Shown in pieces: positions 21,158 through 32,905 of a stretch of DNA of 64,000 nt. How positions within the stretch are numbered: position 1 is the first letter of the stretch; each line of letters opens with the position of its first letter. The notes beneath the pieces are model-generated. The model ran no database searches. It saw only the letters and a program-made list of their open reading frames with translations, and was not told where the DNA came from. Source of the stretch: Malaya genurostris (Eukaryota > Arthropoda > Insecta > Diptera > Culicidae); NCBI RefSeq assembly GCF_030247185.1, contig NC_080570.1, positions 149,516,641 through 149,580,640 on the forward strand. The letters run 5' to 3'. Made by a program: the position numbers and the translations under genes.

Positions 21158-21177
21158 TTTTTTTTTTTTGAGCAGTT

Positions 21178-21490
21178 ATCTTTGAGTAGTTTTCGAACAA
21201 TTTATCAAGCAGTTTGAGTAATTTTACGAGCAATTTTTCAACAACTTTCTCCGGCGAATGAATTTCAAATGAATCATCAGGCAATTTAATCCTGCAGTTT
21301 TTTTACGATTAGTTTTTCGAAATGTTTATCGAGCAGTTTTTGAGCAGCTTTCAAGCATGCTTTCAAACGTTGTTTTTGAGTTGTTTTTTAAGAAATATTT
21401 TTGAACAGTTTCGCGAGGATTTTTTCGAGCAGATTATACTATCACTTATTCGAGCAGTTTTTCCAACAGTTTTTCAAGGAGTTTTTATCA
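21178..21490. repeat. 12-bp satellite, block 3b (T-rich)
   Basis: Continuation of block 3a on the other side of the LINE, with the same TTTTTCGAGCAG-like units. It grades into a SINE body near 21490. Confidence 0.75.
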
Positions 21491-21670
21491 ACACCGTCAG
21501 AAAATTGCATTTCCGCTCGAAAGTGCAAAACCGAAGCAAAACCACGCCAACAGTGTTTTTCAATGAAAACAGTATAAGAATCTTTCCAGGTTGGGACTCG
21601 AACACGCGACAACTGACTTGTGGGACCAGCGCCCAATGCATCAAACCGCCAAACCGTAGTACCGAATCCG
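21491..21670 (-). mobile_element. tRNA-derived SINE
   Basis: The minus strand from about 21665 reads GGCGGTTTGATGCATTGGGC, then 'gtcgcgtgttcgagtcccaacc'-type B-box sequence (21592-21602 on the + strand), and then a non-tRNA body. The head matches the SINE at 51791 ('gacggttcaatgcattgg', 'gtcgtatgttcgaacccc'). The body differs and resembles 16205-16290. It is a pol III-type retroposon related to the Feilai group of mosquitoes. Confidence 0.65.
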
Positions 21671-21722
21671 ACCTTTATCCGACAAAAAAATATCTTATAA
21701 TAGAATAAACTAAGTGGCTGCA

Positions 21723-21810
21723 AGTACTCTCGTATTCCGCTTCTATTCATCCGGAATGTACTATGATGATAATATTTAAACAGAACTTCTTTCTCCAAAC
21801 TAGTAGTAAT
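21723..21810. repeat. 88-bp direct repeat, left copy
   Basis: 'agtactctcg' to 'ctagtagtaat' is repeated with a few differences at 23152-23239. The left copy ends exactly where the mariner begins. Without the mariner the two copies would be separated by about 47 bp. Confidence 0.8.
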
Positions 21811-21811
21811 A

Positions 21812-23102
21812 ACAGTTCGGCTGAAAAGTTCGTATCGTTTAATAGAAACACACATTTTTTTTGCCAAAATTCGTTCTACATAATTGCCATCAGAGGCGAT
21901 ACAGCGATTATAGCGATCTTCCAACTTTTCGATACCATTTTTGTAGTACGATTTGTCCTTTGCCTCAAAATAGGCCTCAGTTTCAGCGATTACCTCTTCA
22001 TTGCTTCTAAATTTTTTACCAGCGAGCATTCTCTTGAGGTCTGAGAACAGGAAAAAGTCACTGGGGGCTAAATCTGGAGAATACGGTGGATGAGGGAGCA
22101 ATTTGAAGCCCAATTCGTTCAATTTCAGCATGGTTTTCATCGACTTGTGACACGGTGCATTGTCTTGATGAAACAAAACTTTTTTCTTCTTCAAATGAGG
22201 CCGTTTTTTTTTTAAATTTCGTCCTTCAAACGCTCTAATAACGCTATATAATAGTCACTGTTGATGGTTTTTCCCTTTTCAAGGTAGTCGATGAAAATTA
22301 TAAAATTATAATTCGATGAAATGCGAATCCCAAAATACAGACGCCATAACCTTACCGGCCGATTGTTGAGTCTTTCCACGCTTTGGGTTCGGTTCATCGC
22401 GTGCAGTCCACTCAGCTGACTGTCGATTGGACTACGGAGTGAAGTGATGGAGCCATGTTTCGTCCATTGTTATATATCGACGAAAAAAATCGGTTTTATT
22501 TCGATATAACAGCTCCAAACACTGCTCAGAATCATCAATTCGTTGTTGTTTTTGATCGATTGTGAGCTCACGCGGCACCCATTTTGCACAAAGCTTTCTC
22601 ATATCCAAATATTCGTGAATAATATGTCCAACACGTTCCTTTGATATCTTTAGGGTGTCAGCTATCTCGATCAACTTCACTTTACGGTCATTGAAAATCA
22701 TTTTGTGGATTTTTTTCACGTTTTCATCGGTAACAGCCTCTTTTGGACGTCCACTGCGTTCATCGTCTTCGGTGCTCATATGTCCAGTACGAAATTTTGC
22801 AAACCACTTACGAATTGTTGCTTCGCCCGGTGCAGAGTCTGGATAACACTCATCAAGCCATTTTTTGGTATCGGCGGCACTTTTTTCCATCAAAAAGTAG
22901 TGTTTCATCAACACACGAAATTCCTTTTTTTCCATTTTTTTCACAATAACAAAAGTAGCTTCACTCAAAATGCAATATCTCACAAACTAATAATCAGACA
23001 ACTGTCAAATTTATACACGTATCTTTTGAAGGTTGGTACTAACTGAAAATGGTATGGATTTAATTCTAGTGGCGCCCTCTACGAACTTTTCATTTGATCT
23101 GT
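21812..23102 (-). mobile_element. mariner element, near full length, decayed transposase
   Basis: The 1291-bp element is flanked by TA (21810-21811 and 23103-23104). The ends share ACAG…TGAAAAGTTCGTA in inverted orientation. Length and TA target fit Tc1/mariner. It lies immediately after one copy of an 88-bp repeat. A second copy of the same family is cut by the right window edge (63587-64000). Confidence 0.85.
21840..22935 (-). pseudogene. mariner (DD34D) transposase with stop and frameshifts
   Basis: Starts at MEKKEFRVLMK (22935). Motifs in order: ECYPDSAPGEATIRKWFAKF (HTH), ERSGRPKEAV, MDETWLHHF (first Asp), IDYLEKGKTINSDYY, HQDNAPCHKSMK (second Asp), HPPYSPDLAPSDFFLF (third Asp, D34 spacing). 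Three lesions are visible: a TAG right after HHFTP (22432 region), a small duplication or frameshift before IDYLEKGK, and a TAA with frame change in the poly-A stretch after ERLKDEI. All three catalytic Asp codons survive, but the frame is broken. Confidence 0.9.
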
Positions 23103-23151
23103 TAGTTTGGACTTTGCCGTATCAGAACTAGTTGCGGATTGTTACTTGGGT

Positions 23152-23239
23152 AGTACTCTCGTGTTCCGCTTCTATTCATCCGGAATGTACTATGATGATA
23201 ATATTTAAACACAGCTTCTTTCTCCAAACTAGTAGTAAT
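23152..23239. repeat. 88-bp direct repeat, right copy
   Basis: Partner of 21723-21810 in the same orientation with a handful of substitutions. It is 47 bp beyond the mariner right end, so it is not a transposition target duplication. It looks like an older local duplication. Confidence 0.8.
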
Positions 23240-25635
23240 ATTGAGCCGATTTGCTCTATGAACGTGCCTGTGAATGCCGAATATGTGTGATGATTTGCTC
23301 TAATACACAGTCACCGACGACTAGAAAATATGAATAAGAAATAATCGCTGAATGCCGGATGATTTTGATCAGCACCTTGATTTCTAAGGAGTTTTCAAAG
23401 CACTAAACTAATAAACAAATCGGCCCTTTTCAGGGCCACCAAAATTTTTAATAATCTATTTTCAAACGTGTAATTTGAAATCTGTGGCAATCAAATTGAT
23501 CCGTAAATATAAGAAATAAAAATTAATACAATGATTTTGATACTAGTTTCAGAGTGCTGCGTTGGCAGCTCGAACAACTCAATGTAGCTGTTCGTTGTAG
23601 TATTTTTTTTTCTGAATTAGATTACTAATCACCGGAAAGAAACTTTAAAGCCCGTTGTAATCCCCGGAACTCAGTCATATCATAGTTTTTTATCCAAGGA
23701 ATTGTGATAAAATATTTTGAAGACGTCACGTTCGTAGATGAAAATCATTCTATGTATCTGAATTAGTAGCTTTAGGTTATGTCAGTCTTCAACCAAAACG
23801 TAAAAATATTTCGTTATATACACGACTGCTTTACTATTCGTTCGATTAGGCTGCTTTGGTTATGAGTTATGAGTACTTAGCTTATCTAAAAACCCTCCGA
23901 TGGACACAACAATGTGAAAAAAAGGAAGAAAAAGATATCCAATCTCGAACCACACAACCATCTTGACGTCGCCCAAAAACCTTCGAACATTAAAAGAGCA
24001 GCAAACCAGCAGGTGCTTAATGTGTCTCCATAAATTACCAACCATAATGTATCATGCCCAGAAAGTAACCCCGATTTCCCAAGTCACCCCCGAGCCTCTT
24101 AGTTCGCCTCCTCCATTATGCCGTTTTAAGCAACTGAACCACCAAAGTGTTCTCGGTTCCTCTGTCAGGCTAGTCCACCCCCGCAGCGGGTACGGGCACA
24201 CGGTAAGGACCGCGAAAGCAACAGAGTAGAACATCAAGTGATACATTATGGCGTGTGGCTTTAAAATCTTCCGAAACCGACACCGGCTTTCCGCGGCGGG
24301 TACTACTGGCGGGAAGAGACTGGAAAACCCGGGAGTTCCTACCAAGACGAAAATATCCCACACTGTGTGCCGAGTTACAATTGCTGCCAACAGCCTGCCG
24401 GATATTGCAGGAATCTTTCCGACTTGTGAAAAAGGAAGGAGGAGAGAAAAAAAAAAACACAAACTCTTATTTTCCATTGCGGTGGTGGCGGACGATGGTG
24501 ACGGGCGTTGGGTGGGACAGTGCGTGCGGAGGGTCGGATTCGAGTAAGTTAACGCCGAACCGTAACCAACCGACCGTTTTCCTCACTTTTCATCACGGCT
24601 CTGTGTGCTCTGTTTGGAGAAAAAGAATCTGCTACTTGATTACTACATGTTGTGTGTTGGGTTGCAACCTTTTTTTCCCGCCCCGCGAATTTTCGGCTAG
24701 AGTGAAGTCAAAAGCTTAAAAATTTAAACCGAACGACGGAGAGTGGGGCGGCCCGGTGCGGTGTTAGCGAAGTAATTTCATGGCGCACTTGGAGTCGCTC
24801 TTCCGAAAGAGCACTTCCTCCGATGCTCGCGGATGGATGGTCGTCGGTCCGGAGTTTTTTGGGGGTGCGCGCGCTCCGGTGGTAGTGTGTTCAAATACGA
24901 GAATTTGTTAATTTCGACAGTTGACGCTGTGCACGGTATTAGCATATAATTATGCGAAATGCTTAATTTTGACGAATTTATGGAGCTAAACGGCTGACGA
25001 CACTCTCACACACGCATAAGGATTTGGCGAGGAACCGAGGAGCCAGGAAAAAAACCGGGTATATTATTTGAAGGATGCTGTTGCTGGTGCTTCTGCTACC
25101 GCCTGCGATTTTCACCGTGTGTTCAGTTCACGTGTTTTATGGAAATAGGACTCGCCTGGTTTCGGCTAGCAGCACCACCGAAGAAGTGCTAATATATGCT
25201 AAGCTCTGCCGAGATCTGGATGAGCACTCGCTACTTCATCCCGTAGTGGAGTAAATCCGGCATTACCATATGGTTCCCCGAGTACAAGAGTGGCTGTAGA
25301 TTTGTGAAATATTGCTTTTTCCCACTATACACACACACATACACACACACGTACATACGAAAGAAAGCAATATTTTTATGACTGCTGCCACTCGCTGTGA
25401 ACAAGTTGAAAGTTTATCATGAAATAATCAGCAGATGTGATATTAATTACACAGCATGACTACGGGAGTTCCCAAAACTGTACTTAATTAATGGTAAACT
25501 AGAATCAAAAGATATTTTCTAGAACTCTTTTTATTGCATTCGTAAAAAAAAAGATTTCCAGATCGTTGCCGTGGTGGGTTGTATTCGAACCCGAAGACCG
25601 GAATTTGTTCGGGTTCTCGAGCTCGGCATAACAAA
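23240..25635. other. 2.4 kb without a recognised gene; GC-richer part 24060-25260
   Basis: 23240-24060 is AT-rich with nothing recognisable. 24060-25260 is GC-richer with CpG-containing, low-repeat sequence, poly-A and CA patches, and no long conserved frame. A donor-like gtaagt occurs at about 24542. Non-coding exon or enhancer sequence of a host gene is possible. At 25585-25625 a small inverted repeat (CGAACCCGAA/TTCGGGTT) precedes the next satellite block. Confidence 0.35.
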
Positions 25636-28600
25636 ATGTCGAGTTACTTCAAGCAGTTTTTTTCTAGCAGTAGTTCGAGTAGCTCGAGTAGCAATGCTCC
25701 GAACAACTTTTTTTCTCTAGCAGTTCTCGCGATCAATACTTCGACAAGTTTTTTTCGAGACGTTTTTAATTAGATTTTCGACCTGTTTTCGAATGAATTT
25801 TCGGCAATTTATTCTAGTAGTTTTTTAGAGAAGTTTTTCGAAAAGTTCTTCAGGCAACTTTCGAGCAATTTTAGGAATAATTTTTTCTAGTAGTTTTTTA
25901 TAATTGGCTTCTCGAGATGATTTGAGATAGCGCATCCAATTTTCGAGAAATTTATTTTAGTTTTCTTTGCCGTTTTCCGACAAGTGTTTTAGATATTCGA
26001 TAAGTTTATCAAACAGTTTGTTTGGAGTGATTCTGTGTGAAGTTCCTCGAATAGTTTTTTGAGCAGTTTCTCGTGTAGTTGTTAAGAAGATGTTCGAGCA
26101 GTGTTTTTGAGTAACTTTTCGAGCAATACTCCGAACAGTTATTGTTCCAGCAGTTCTCGCAATCAGTACTTCGAGCAGTTTTTCGAGATTTTTTTAATTA
26201 AATTTTCGTCCTGTTTTGAAGTGAAATGCCAAGTAATTTAATCTAGTAGCTTTTTCGAGTAATTTTTCGAGATGTTCTTAAGACGACTTTTGAGTAATTT
26301 TGACGAATAATATTTCGAGCAGTGGTTCATGATTAGCTTTTTGAGATGTTTTTCAGCAGATTTTCGTCCAATGTTTGAGTTAATTTTCAACCAATTTATT
26401 CCTGTAGTTTTTTTAGCAGTTTTTTCGGTAGTTATTTAGATTTTCGAGAAGTTTATCAAACAGTTGCTTCAAGCAGTTCTTCGAATAGTTTTCCGAACAG
26501 TTCGCAAGCACCTTTTTCGGATAGTTTTTCGAAAAATTTTGCGTACAACTCCGCGAGTATTTTTTTTGAGCAGTTTACAAGATCAGCTTTTTGAGCAGTT
26601 TACTTCAGTAGTTTTTGGAGCAATTATTTCGAGTATTTATCGAATGTTCTAGTAGTTCGTCGTGTAGTTTCAGAGACGATTTGCGAGAAATGTTTTCTAG
26701 TAGCTTCTCAAACAACCTTGCAAGTAATTTTACGAGTAGTTTTCACGATCAGATTTTAGAGCAGTTTTCTTGAGATATTTTTAAGCAGATTTTTGTGCGG
26801 TTTTCAATGAATTTACAAGCTTTAAACTAGTAATTTTTCGAGCAATTTTTTCCGTGGTGTTAATCGACAAGTTTTTCAAGCAGTTTGTGTCAAGTATTTC
26901 TTCGAGCAGTTCTTCAAATAGCTTTTTACAGTTTTTCAGGAAGTTTTTTCGAGAATTTTTTAGTTTTTAAGATAATTTTTGAGCAATTATCTATTAGCGT
27001 TTCGAGTAATTTTTCGAACAACTTTGAGAGTTATTTTTGACATAGTTTCCACGATCAGTTATTCGAGATGTTTTAAAGCAAGTTTTCGTGCAGTTTTCGA
27101 GTGAAATTTCAAGAAATGTATTCTTGTTTTTTCGATTAATTTTTTCGAGTAGTTTTTGATAAATTTATCGAGCGGGGTTTCAAACAGATTTTCGAATAGC
27201 AAAAAGTTTTATGAGTAATTTTTAATCTATTTTATCCTATACGTTTTTTGAGCAATGTTTTCAAACAAATTTTCAAGTTGCTTTGAAAGCAAACTATTCG
27301 AACAGCTTTGCAATAGAATTTGCTCAAGCAAACAGTTGGCCAAGCCACTTTTCGAATAGTTTTTCATGCGATTTTCAAGAAGTTTTTTCGAGCAGTGTAT
27401 TTTCGAGTACCAATTTGAGCCATTTTTCTGAATAACTTTGCCAAAAAGCTTTTCGGGCAGTTTTTCACTAAGTTTCTTTCGAGCAGTTTAATAGAAGTGT
27501 TTTCGAGTTTCAAGTAGTTTTTATCAAGTAGTTTTTAGTGCAGTTTTTTCGAGCATATATTTTCAAGCAGACTACCCGATCAGTTTTTCGAGCAGTGTTT
27601 TCGAATAATTTTTTCAGTAATTTTTCGAACAAGTGTGAGTAATTTTTCGAGTTTTGTTGAATTTGTCGAGCAGGTTTTCGAGCAGTTTTCCAAGAAGTTT
27701 TTTCGAGCGGTCTTTTAGATTGATCATTCAAGTTTTTTGGAACCCCGTTGGTATCCAGTCGGTGCAAAGTGCACATGACTTGTTTCATAGTTTTACGTTT
27801 CGTCTTCGACTCATCAGTGCATCTGCAGATTATGTTGAACTAATAAGACGAAACGTAAAACTATGAATTTTAGAATAGTCTTTTTAAGCAGTTCAATCAA
27901 AAAGTTCTTCGAGAAGTTTTTCAAAAATATTTTCCAGCAGAGTTTTTGAAGAGCTCATGAAGCGAATTTCTCGAGTATTTAAATTTTATTTTTTTCCAAA
28001 CACTTCTTAGAGCATTCGTTCCGAGTATCTTCTCGAGCAGTTTTTCCGAACTTTTTGTGAGCTGTTTTTGAAGTGGTTTTTTTGAACAAATTTTCGTGTT
28101 GTTTTTGAAACAGTTTTCCTGTTAGTCTATTCGAGTAGTTTTCCAAAAAAAATTTATGCAAATTTTAGAGTAGCTTTAGAAACAAATTTTTCGAAAAGAC
28201 TTGTGATCAATTTTTCGAGCAGTTTCCACCATCGGTTTCTCGAGCAGCTTTCGAGTAGATTATCAAGCAGATTTTATAACAGTTTTTTCAAGCAACCTAC
28301 TCAAGCTGTTTTCGAGAAGTTGTTTCGAGCAGTTTCTCAAACAATTTTCGAAGCATTTTAGTAACCAGTTTTTTCGAGCGGTTTTTTAAAAGTAGTTTTC
28401 AAGGAAGTTTTCGAGCAGTGATTTCCAGTAACTTTTCCAAACTGAGGTAATTTTTCGAGTTTTGTCGACTTTTCATATAAATTTCTTTTGAGCGATTTTT
28501 TTCGAGTAGTTTTATCGAACAGTTTTATCAACATTTTTTTCCGAAAAATTTCCGATTTTGAGATGTTTATTGGAATCGTTTTCCAGTAGTCTTTACGTGC

Positions 28601-29880
28601 AGTTTTTCGGGCTGTTTTTTCGATGAGTTCTTCAAGTAGCTTCAAGGCTAGATTTATGAGTAGCTTTTAAACCAAACCTTTCGAACAGCTTTGCGAGCAG
28701 CTTTTCAATCTGGTTTTGTAACAAGTTTGTTCTCGAGCGGTTTTTCATCAGGTGTTCGAACTTTGTTAGTAATTTTTCGAGCAGATTTCACGATCAGTTT
28801 TGTCGATCAGCTTTTCGGGGGGTTTTCAATAAGTTAGTTTCAAGCTTTTTTTTTTGAGCAGTTTAATCGAACAGTTTTTCAAAAAGTTTGTTCGAGTAGT
28901 TTTTCGATAAAGTTTTTCTAAGCAGTTTTTTGAGAAAAAAAATCCTAGCAATTTTTAAACTAGTTTATTGCAGTAGTTTTGCAAGTAATTTTCTGAGAAG
29001 TTTTAAAAACAAATTTTTCGAACAACTTTGCGAGTTATTTAACTATCAGTTCGACCGAGCCACTTTTAGAGCAGGTTTTTCGATATGTTTGTCAACTGTT
29101 TTTTTTTCGAAAAGTTTCTCAAGTAAATTTTCTAGAAGTTTAGCGAATCATTTTTTAAGAATCTTTTCGAGTAGTTTTTCTAGCAGTCCTTTCAAGGAGC
29201 CCAAGTAGTTTAAGAAAATTATCGATTAGCAATAAAACTTTGAAGTAGCTATGCGAGCAGTTTTACTCTTAGTTTTTTTAACCAGTTTCTCGAAAGGTTT
29301 TTAATTCAGGTTTTTGAGCAGTGTTTTAGAATAGCTTTTACAACATGTTTGTTGAAGAACTTTTTGAGTTATTTCTCGATTAGATTTCACGATCAGTTTT
29401 GTCGAACTGCTTTTCGGGCAGTTTTTCAATGAGTTTCTTCCCAACTGTTTATAGAGCCGTTTTTTAGCAGTCTTTTCGAACAGTTTAATCGAACAGTTTT
29501 TCGAGAAGTTTATTCTAGAAGTTTTCCGATAAGGTTATCAACAGTTTTTATCCGATGAGTTTGTCGAGCCCATTTTCGAGAAGTATATTCGAGTAGTTTT
29601 CCGAACAGTTTTTGAGTAGTTTTTGGAGCAGTTTAATCGTACAGTTTTGTGAAAAGTTTGTTCGTGTAGTTTTTCGATTCAACCGTTTCTATCCGATGAA
29701 TTTCTCAAGCAGATTTTCGAGAAGTTTTTATTTCCAGATATTTTTCAAGCAGTTTTTCATGTACCTATTAATACGATTTTCGGTTACTGTAGTTGAGTAG
29801 CTTTTAGAACTAATTTTTCCGAAAGCTAGTAATTTTTTGAGCAGTTATTACGATCAGTTTTTGGCGAGCCGAACTTTCGA
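25636..29880. repeat. 12-bp satellite, block 4 (T-rich), about 4.2 kb
   Basis: The longest block. Units such as 'gcagtttttcga' and 'gtagtttttcga' repeat at 12 bp with many indels. Higher-order landmarks recur, for example 'cacgatcag' near 26744, 27052, 28789 and 29390, and 'gaacaacttt'/'gaacagctttgcgag' near 27007, 28680 and 29020. One 27.72-27.87 kb segment is foreign (hairpin). No protein-coding potential is seen. Confidence 0.85.
27786..27865 (-). other. hairpin carrying a hammerhead-ribozyme-like core
   Basis: 21-bp arms (27786-27806 and 27845-27865) are perfect inverted repeats beginning CATAGTTTTACG. On the minus strand the order is CTGATGA, a three-pair stem GTC-GAA-GAC, then GAAAC (27817 to 27797), which equals the hammerhead core. 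GAAAC runs into CGTAAAACTATG, which can pair with the 5' arm CATAGTTTTACG followed by TT, giving stem III and a possible GUU cleavage triplet. Stem I does not pair well. The full 21-bp arm pairing would compete with the ribozyme fold. It sits inside the satellite. Confidence 0.5.
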
Positions 29881-32464
29881 GCACAAAATATACCTTATGA
29901 GTAAGAGTTTCGGTTTGGGTATGAACAAATTTTAAGCGTGTAAGTTTTATTTATACTCACGTCAATTCAGTTATGTCTCTGACATTACTCACTCACAGCT
30001 TTGCTCTTTTTGCTTTGTTTAACACTGATAAACTGAATTTTCGATAAAGCCATAGTAAACCATCGCATCAAATTGGTGATTGAACAAAATAGAACTACGA
30101 AACAAGCTCAAACCACTGTTCCATTAAATGAATTACCATGAATCCAACTTAATTTTTAGTGGCTATAGCTTTTACTCGATTTCCCCTTTTCAATGTGCAT
30201 CCCAACCGAATCAGACTGAAAAAGGCCCCAGTCTTCTGTATCTTTCCGGCCCTGCAAGGAGGCTAAAAACGGCGGAACGGCGTCACGTCACTTCGCGTAA
30301 TAAATGCGTCTGCTCGAGCCAAGCCAAAAATCCACGTACGTTTGCACAATCTCCCGCTCGTAACCGGAACGGGTTGCGTTGGAAAAAGGGCGGAAAACAT
30401 GCGAATTCTTGGGTTGATAATTAGGTTTCTTGACACTGAAGACAAGCTGCTTTCGCCGATATTATAATTGCTTGCTCTCGTTTTATCTTCCCGACCGGTA
30501 GCGGTTCTAACCCAGGAGAAGCCATGCAACCAGCGAACGGATATTTACTGGGGGGGTAGTTTTTCCACGGTTCGGGCTTGGAAGAATGGAATTATTGCTC
30601 GGGAAATATTATTGTTCTATTCTGCGCTATTTTGCAACGTTTCTTCACACTTGCTCGAATCGATGGTGACACTTGAACTTGAAGAGGTTTTGCTGCCGGT
30701 TGGAGAGCGAAGGGGCGACGGAACAAGTGGTAATTGCATTTGCTGTCATTATCAGGCAAGAGGAAATCGTGCGACTAACCGGATGCGAACAAATTAAGGT
30801 GTTCGAGCGTAGAAAATGGTGTGTTGCTGGAGAATGATTTTAAAGCATTATTGTTTTTTTTTTGGAATGAACTCCATCGGGACAAATGTTTCACCACAAT
30901 CGGAGTTCCACACAGCAGTTCACTCGCTCCGTGTGTTTTCCCAAAGACAACGCAAAAGGGTTTACAAACGATTTTCGTCTGCAATTTTCATTTCCATTAT
31001 TATTTATTTGTTTGTTTGTTTGTTCAACTTCTCAAACCTCGCGCGTTCCATTTTTTTTCGCGAGTGTGATTTCGTTTCCTCCGCCGCTCTCCTGCACTCT
31101 TGACGATGATGATGGCGCGTATCTTAAACGACCGCGTCTTACGACCGGTTTGTAAATAAAAACCTGGTTTCTTGACTCGAGGCCCTCCTCCAGTTCTTCC
31201 TTAGTCAGTTGTTGTTAGTGACTTTATTCTTTTTTTTTTTTGGTTTTTGAATTTTCCTCCCACCGATTTCCAGTCGCTAAATGAGTGCGAACCAGCGAAG
31301 TTTGGGGTTGCGCGATCTCGTTTTCCAGCCCACTCGAGCGTTCATAAATGAAAATTGTTTGCACGACGGTCTTCGCGTATCGTTTTAATTACTGCTGCTG
31401 CTGCTGCTGGATGTTGGTATTGGATGCTTGCAGAGTGAACAAAGATCTTTTCGATTTCAGCCCGGAGAATGTGGGGACCGGTGTTTGATTTATTTTCTCC
31501 AGTGTGATTTAAGAAATAATGAAAATTGCACCTCGCTTTTTTGCGTTTTTTCGCACCCAAGAATGAACCAGGAGATTCGTTATTTTCGCTTCTGGCAAGC
31601 CGGTGTTTTTCAGGGAAACAGAAAGGGTTGCTATACAAATGAGTGTGTTGCTAAATTGAATGTGATTTGAGCGAAAATTTATGGGCTGCCGTGTGTGTGT
31701 GGCGGCGCGATAGAAAAACTGATTAACTTAAGGGTCGCTCTGTCTAGCTGAAGAAACCCGACCTGGAGAGTGAGTAATCAAATGATCAAATTGGTGGACA
31801 TTTTTAATGTTCTCTAAATTGTAGCGCAAATTAGAAATTCAAAGAAGTAAACATTCTTTTCAAGATTTTGCGCGATTAAATTCCAACGGTGTGCATCACT
31901 TGACTTCCACAAAAATAGAGTTCCGACAACATATCCTTCGTACGACTATCATCCGAGAGGAGAGGAGGCATATCAACGCGATCAAAGGGAATCAGCGCCG
32001 TCACACTTCCATTTCCACCGAAGTTTAACCCAAAACTCACGTCGGATAAAGTGGCAACTAGAGCGTCGTTTAGTGAATGGGTTGTAAACTATTAGACAAA
32101 ACTGAAAAATAACAGCCAAAGTACGCATCATCAGACAATTTCCTCCCGTTTTAACATACTCTAGCCTGAGTAGCTTCCATCCCACCACTCGACGAACCGA
32201 CTTCATCATACCGTCGTGCCGGTGGAAGACATTTTACTGATTAGTCACGTATGTGTAGTTTCCGAGTTTCGCTCTATTACCTTTTTACCCGTTAAGGAAC
32301 ACTTACCTACACCCGCACTGGTAACACGGTTAAGACAGATCTGTGAACGGGTGGTTTACTCTGACTGAAGAGGAACAATTAAATTTTCGAAGAAAATTCC
32401 CATCACACCGAATTCTAGGTTACACCACTGTTCTACCGACTATCTATTCTATTTAGACAGACAG
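29881..32464. other. 2.6 kb without a recognised gene; low-repeat island 30130-32330
   Basis: Apart from a short dispersed motif at about 29968 ('cagttatgtctctgacatta'), this is sequence of mixed composition with no transposon signature. It contains (GTTT)n at about 31005-31024 and (CTG)n at 31392-31409, and many short overlapping frames on both strands without domains. It may be intronic or regulatory sequence of a host gene. I cannot show more. Confidence 0.35.
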
Positions 32465-32905
32465 TTAGTCAAAAAAGCTTCCAACCCAATAAAGATGATC
32501 GGGTAAGCATTTTTTCAAACCCGAACTCACCCTTACCAGAGATAAATTTTTTATCCAAACCCGAACCCGTCCGGCAATCTCTTCATTCGTGCAAAATTTC
32601 TTACCGGCAAGCATTTTTCTCAGCTCTGCGATCAGCCAGTAGTCGCTGGGAGCCAAATCAGGCGAATATGGTGGATGTGGGAGCAATTCGATGTTCAATT
32701 CATGTAGTTTTTTCCAAACGCTCCAATAACGCTATATAATGTTCACTGCTAATAGTATTTCCTTTCTCGAGATAGTCGATAAATATTACACCACGTGCAT
32801 ACCAAAATACCGAGGGAATAACCTTTTCGATCGTTTTGATTTTAGAGTGAAGTGATAAATCCATGTTTCATCCATTGTCACATATCGACGCAAAAATTCC
32901 GGATT
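32465..32905 (-). pseudogene. mariner relic, rearranged
   Basis: The minus strand contains NPEFLRRYVTMDETWIYHFT (first Asp; about 32915-32850), then a piece around 'gatagtcgataaatatta' (compare IDYLEKGK), and then IELLPHPPYSPDLAPSDYW (third Asp; about 32695-32635) and KMLAGKKFCTNEE. The HTH region and the HQDNA segment are missing. The N-terminal side is cut by the start of another repeat at about 32906. Confidence 0.7.

Larger units (their letters stand above)
16771..21163 (-). mobile_element. I-clade-like LINE, 5'-truncated in ORF1, inserted in the satellite
   Basis: The 4.4-kb insertion reads on the minus strand: ORF1 tail, ORF2, a 3' region of about 380 bp with a possible AATAAA signal just before the end, and a short A-run tail (16771-16779 as T on the + strand). 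TTTTTTGAGCAGTT occurs at both borders (16759-16772 and 21164-21177), which fits target-primed reverse transcription, although the satellite itself makes this motif common. Truncation within ORF1 is normal LINE behaviour. The intact ORF2 suggests a recent insertion. Confidence 0.85.

Noticed and set aside
24248..24719. 99- and 154-codon frames on the + strand
   Set aside because: The two frames overlap each other and a 141-codon minus-strand frame. No domain is recognisable, so non-coding sequence is more likely.
31392..31409. CTG triplet run as part of a coding polyglutamine tract
   Set aside because: No supported reading frame spans it. It is a short microsatellite in non-coding sequence.
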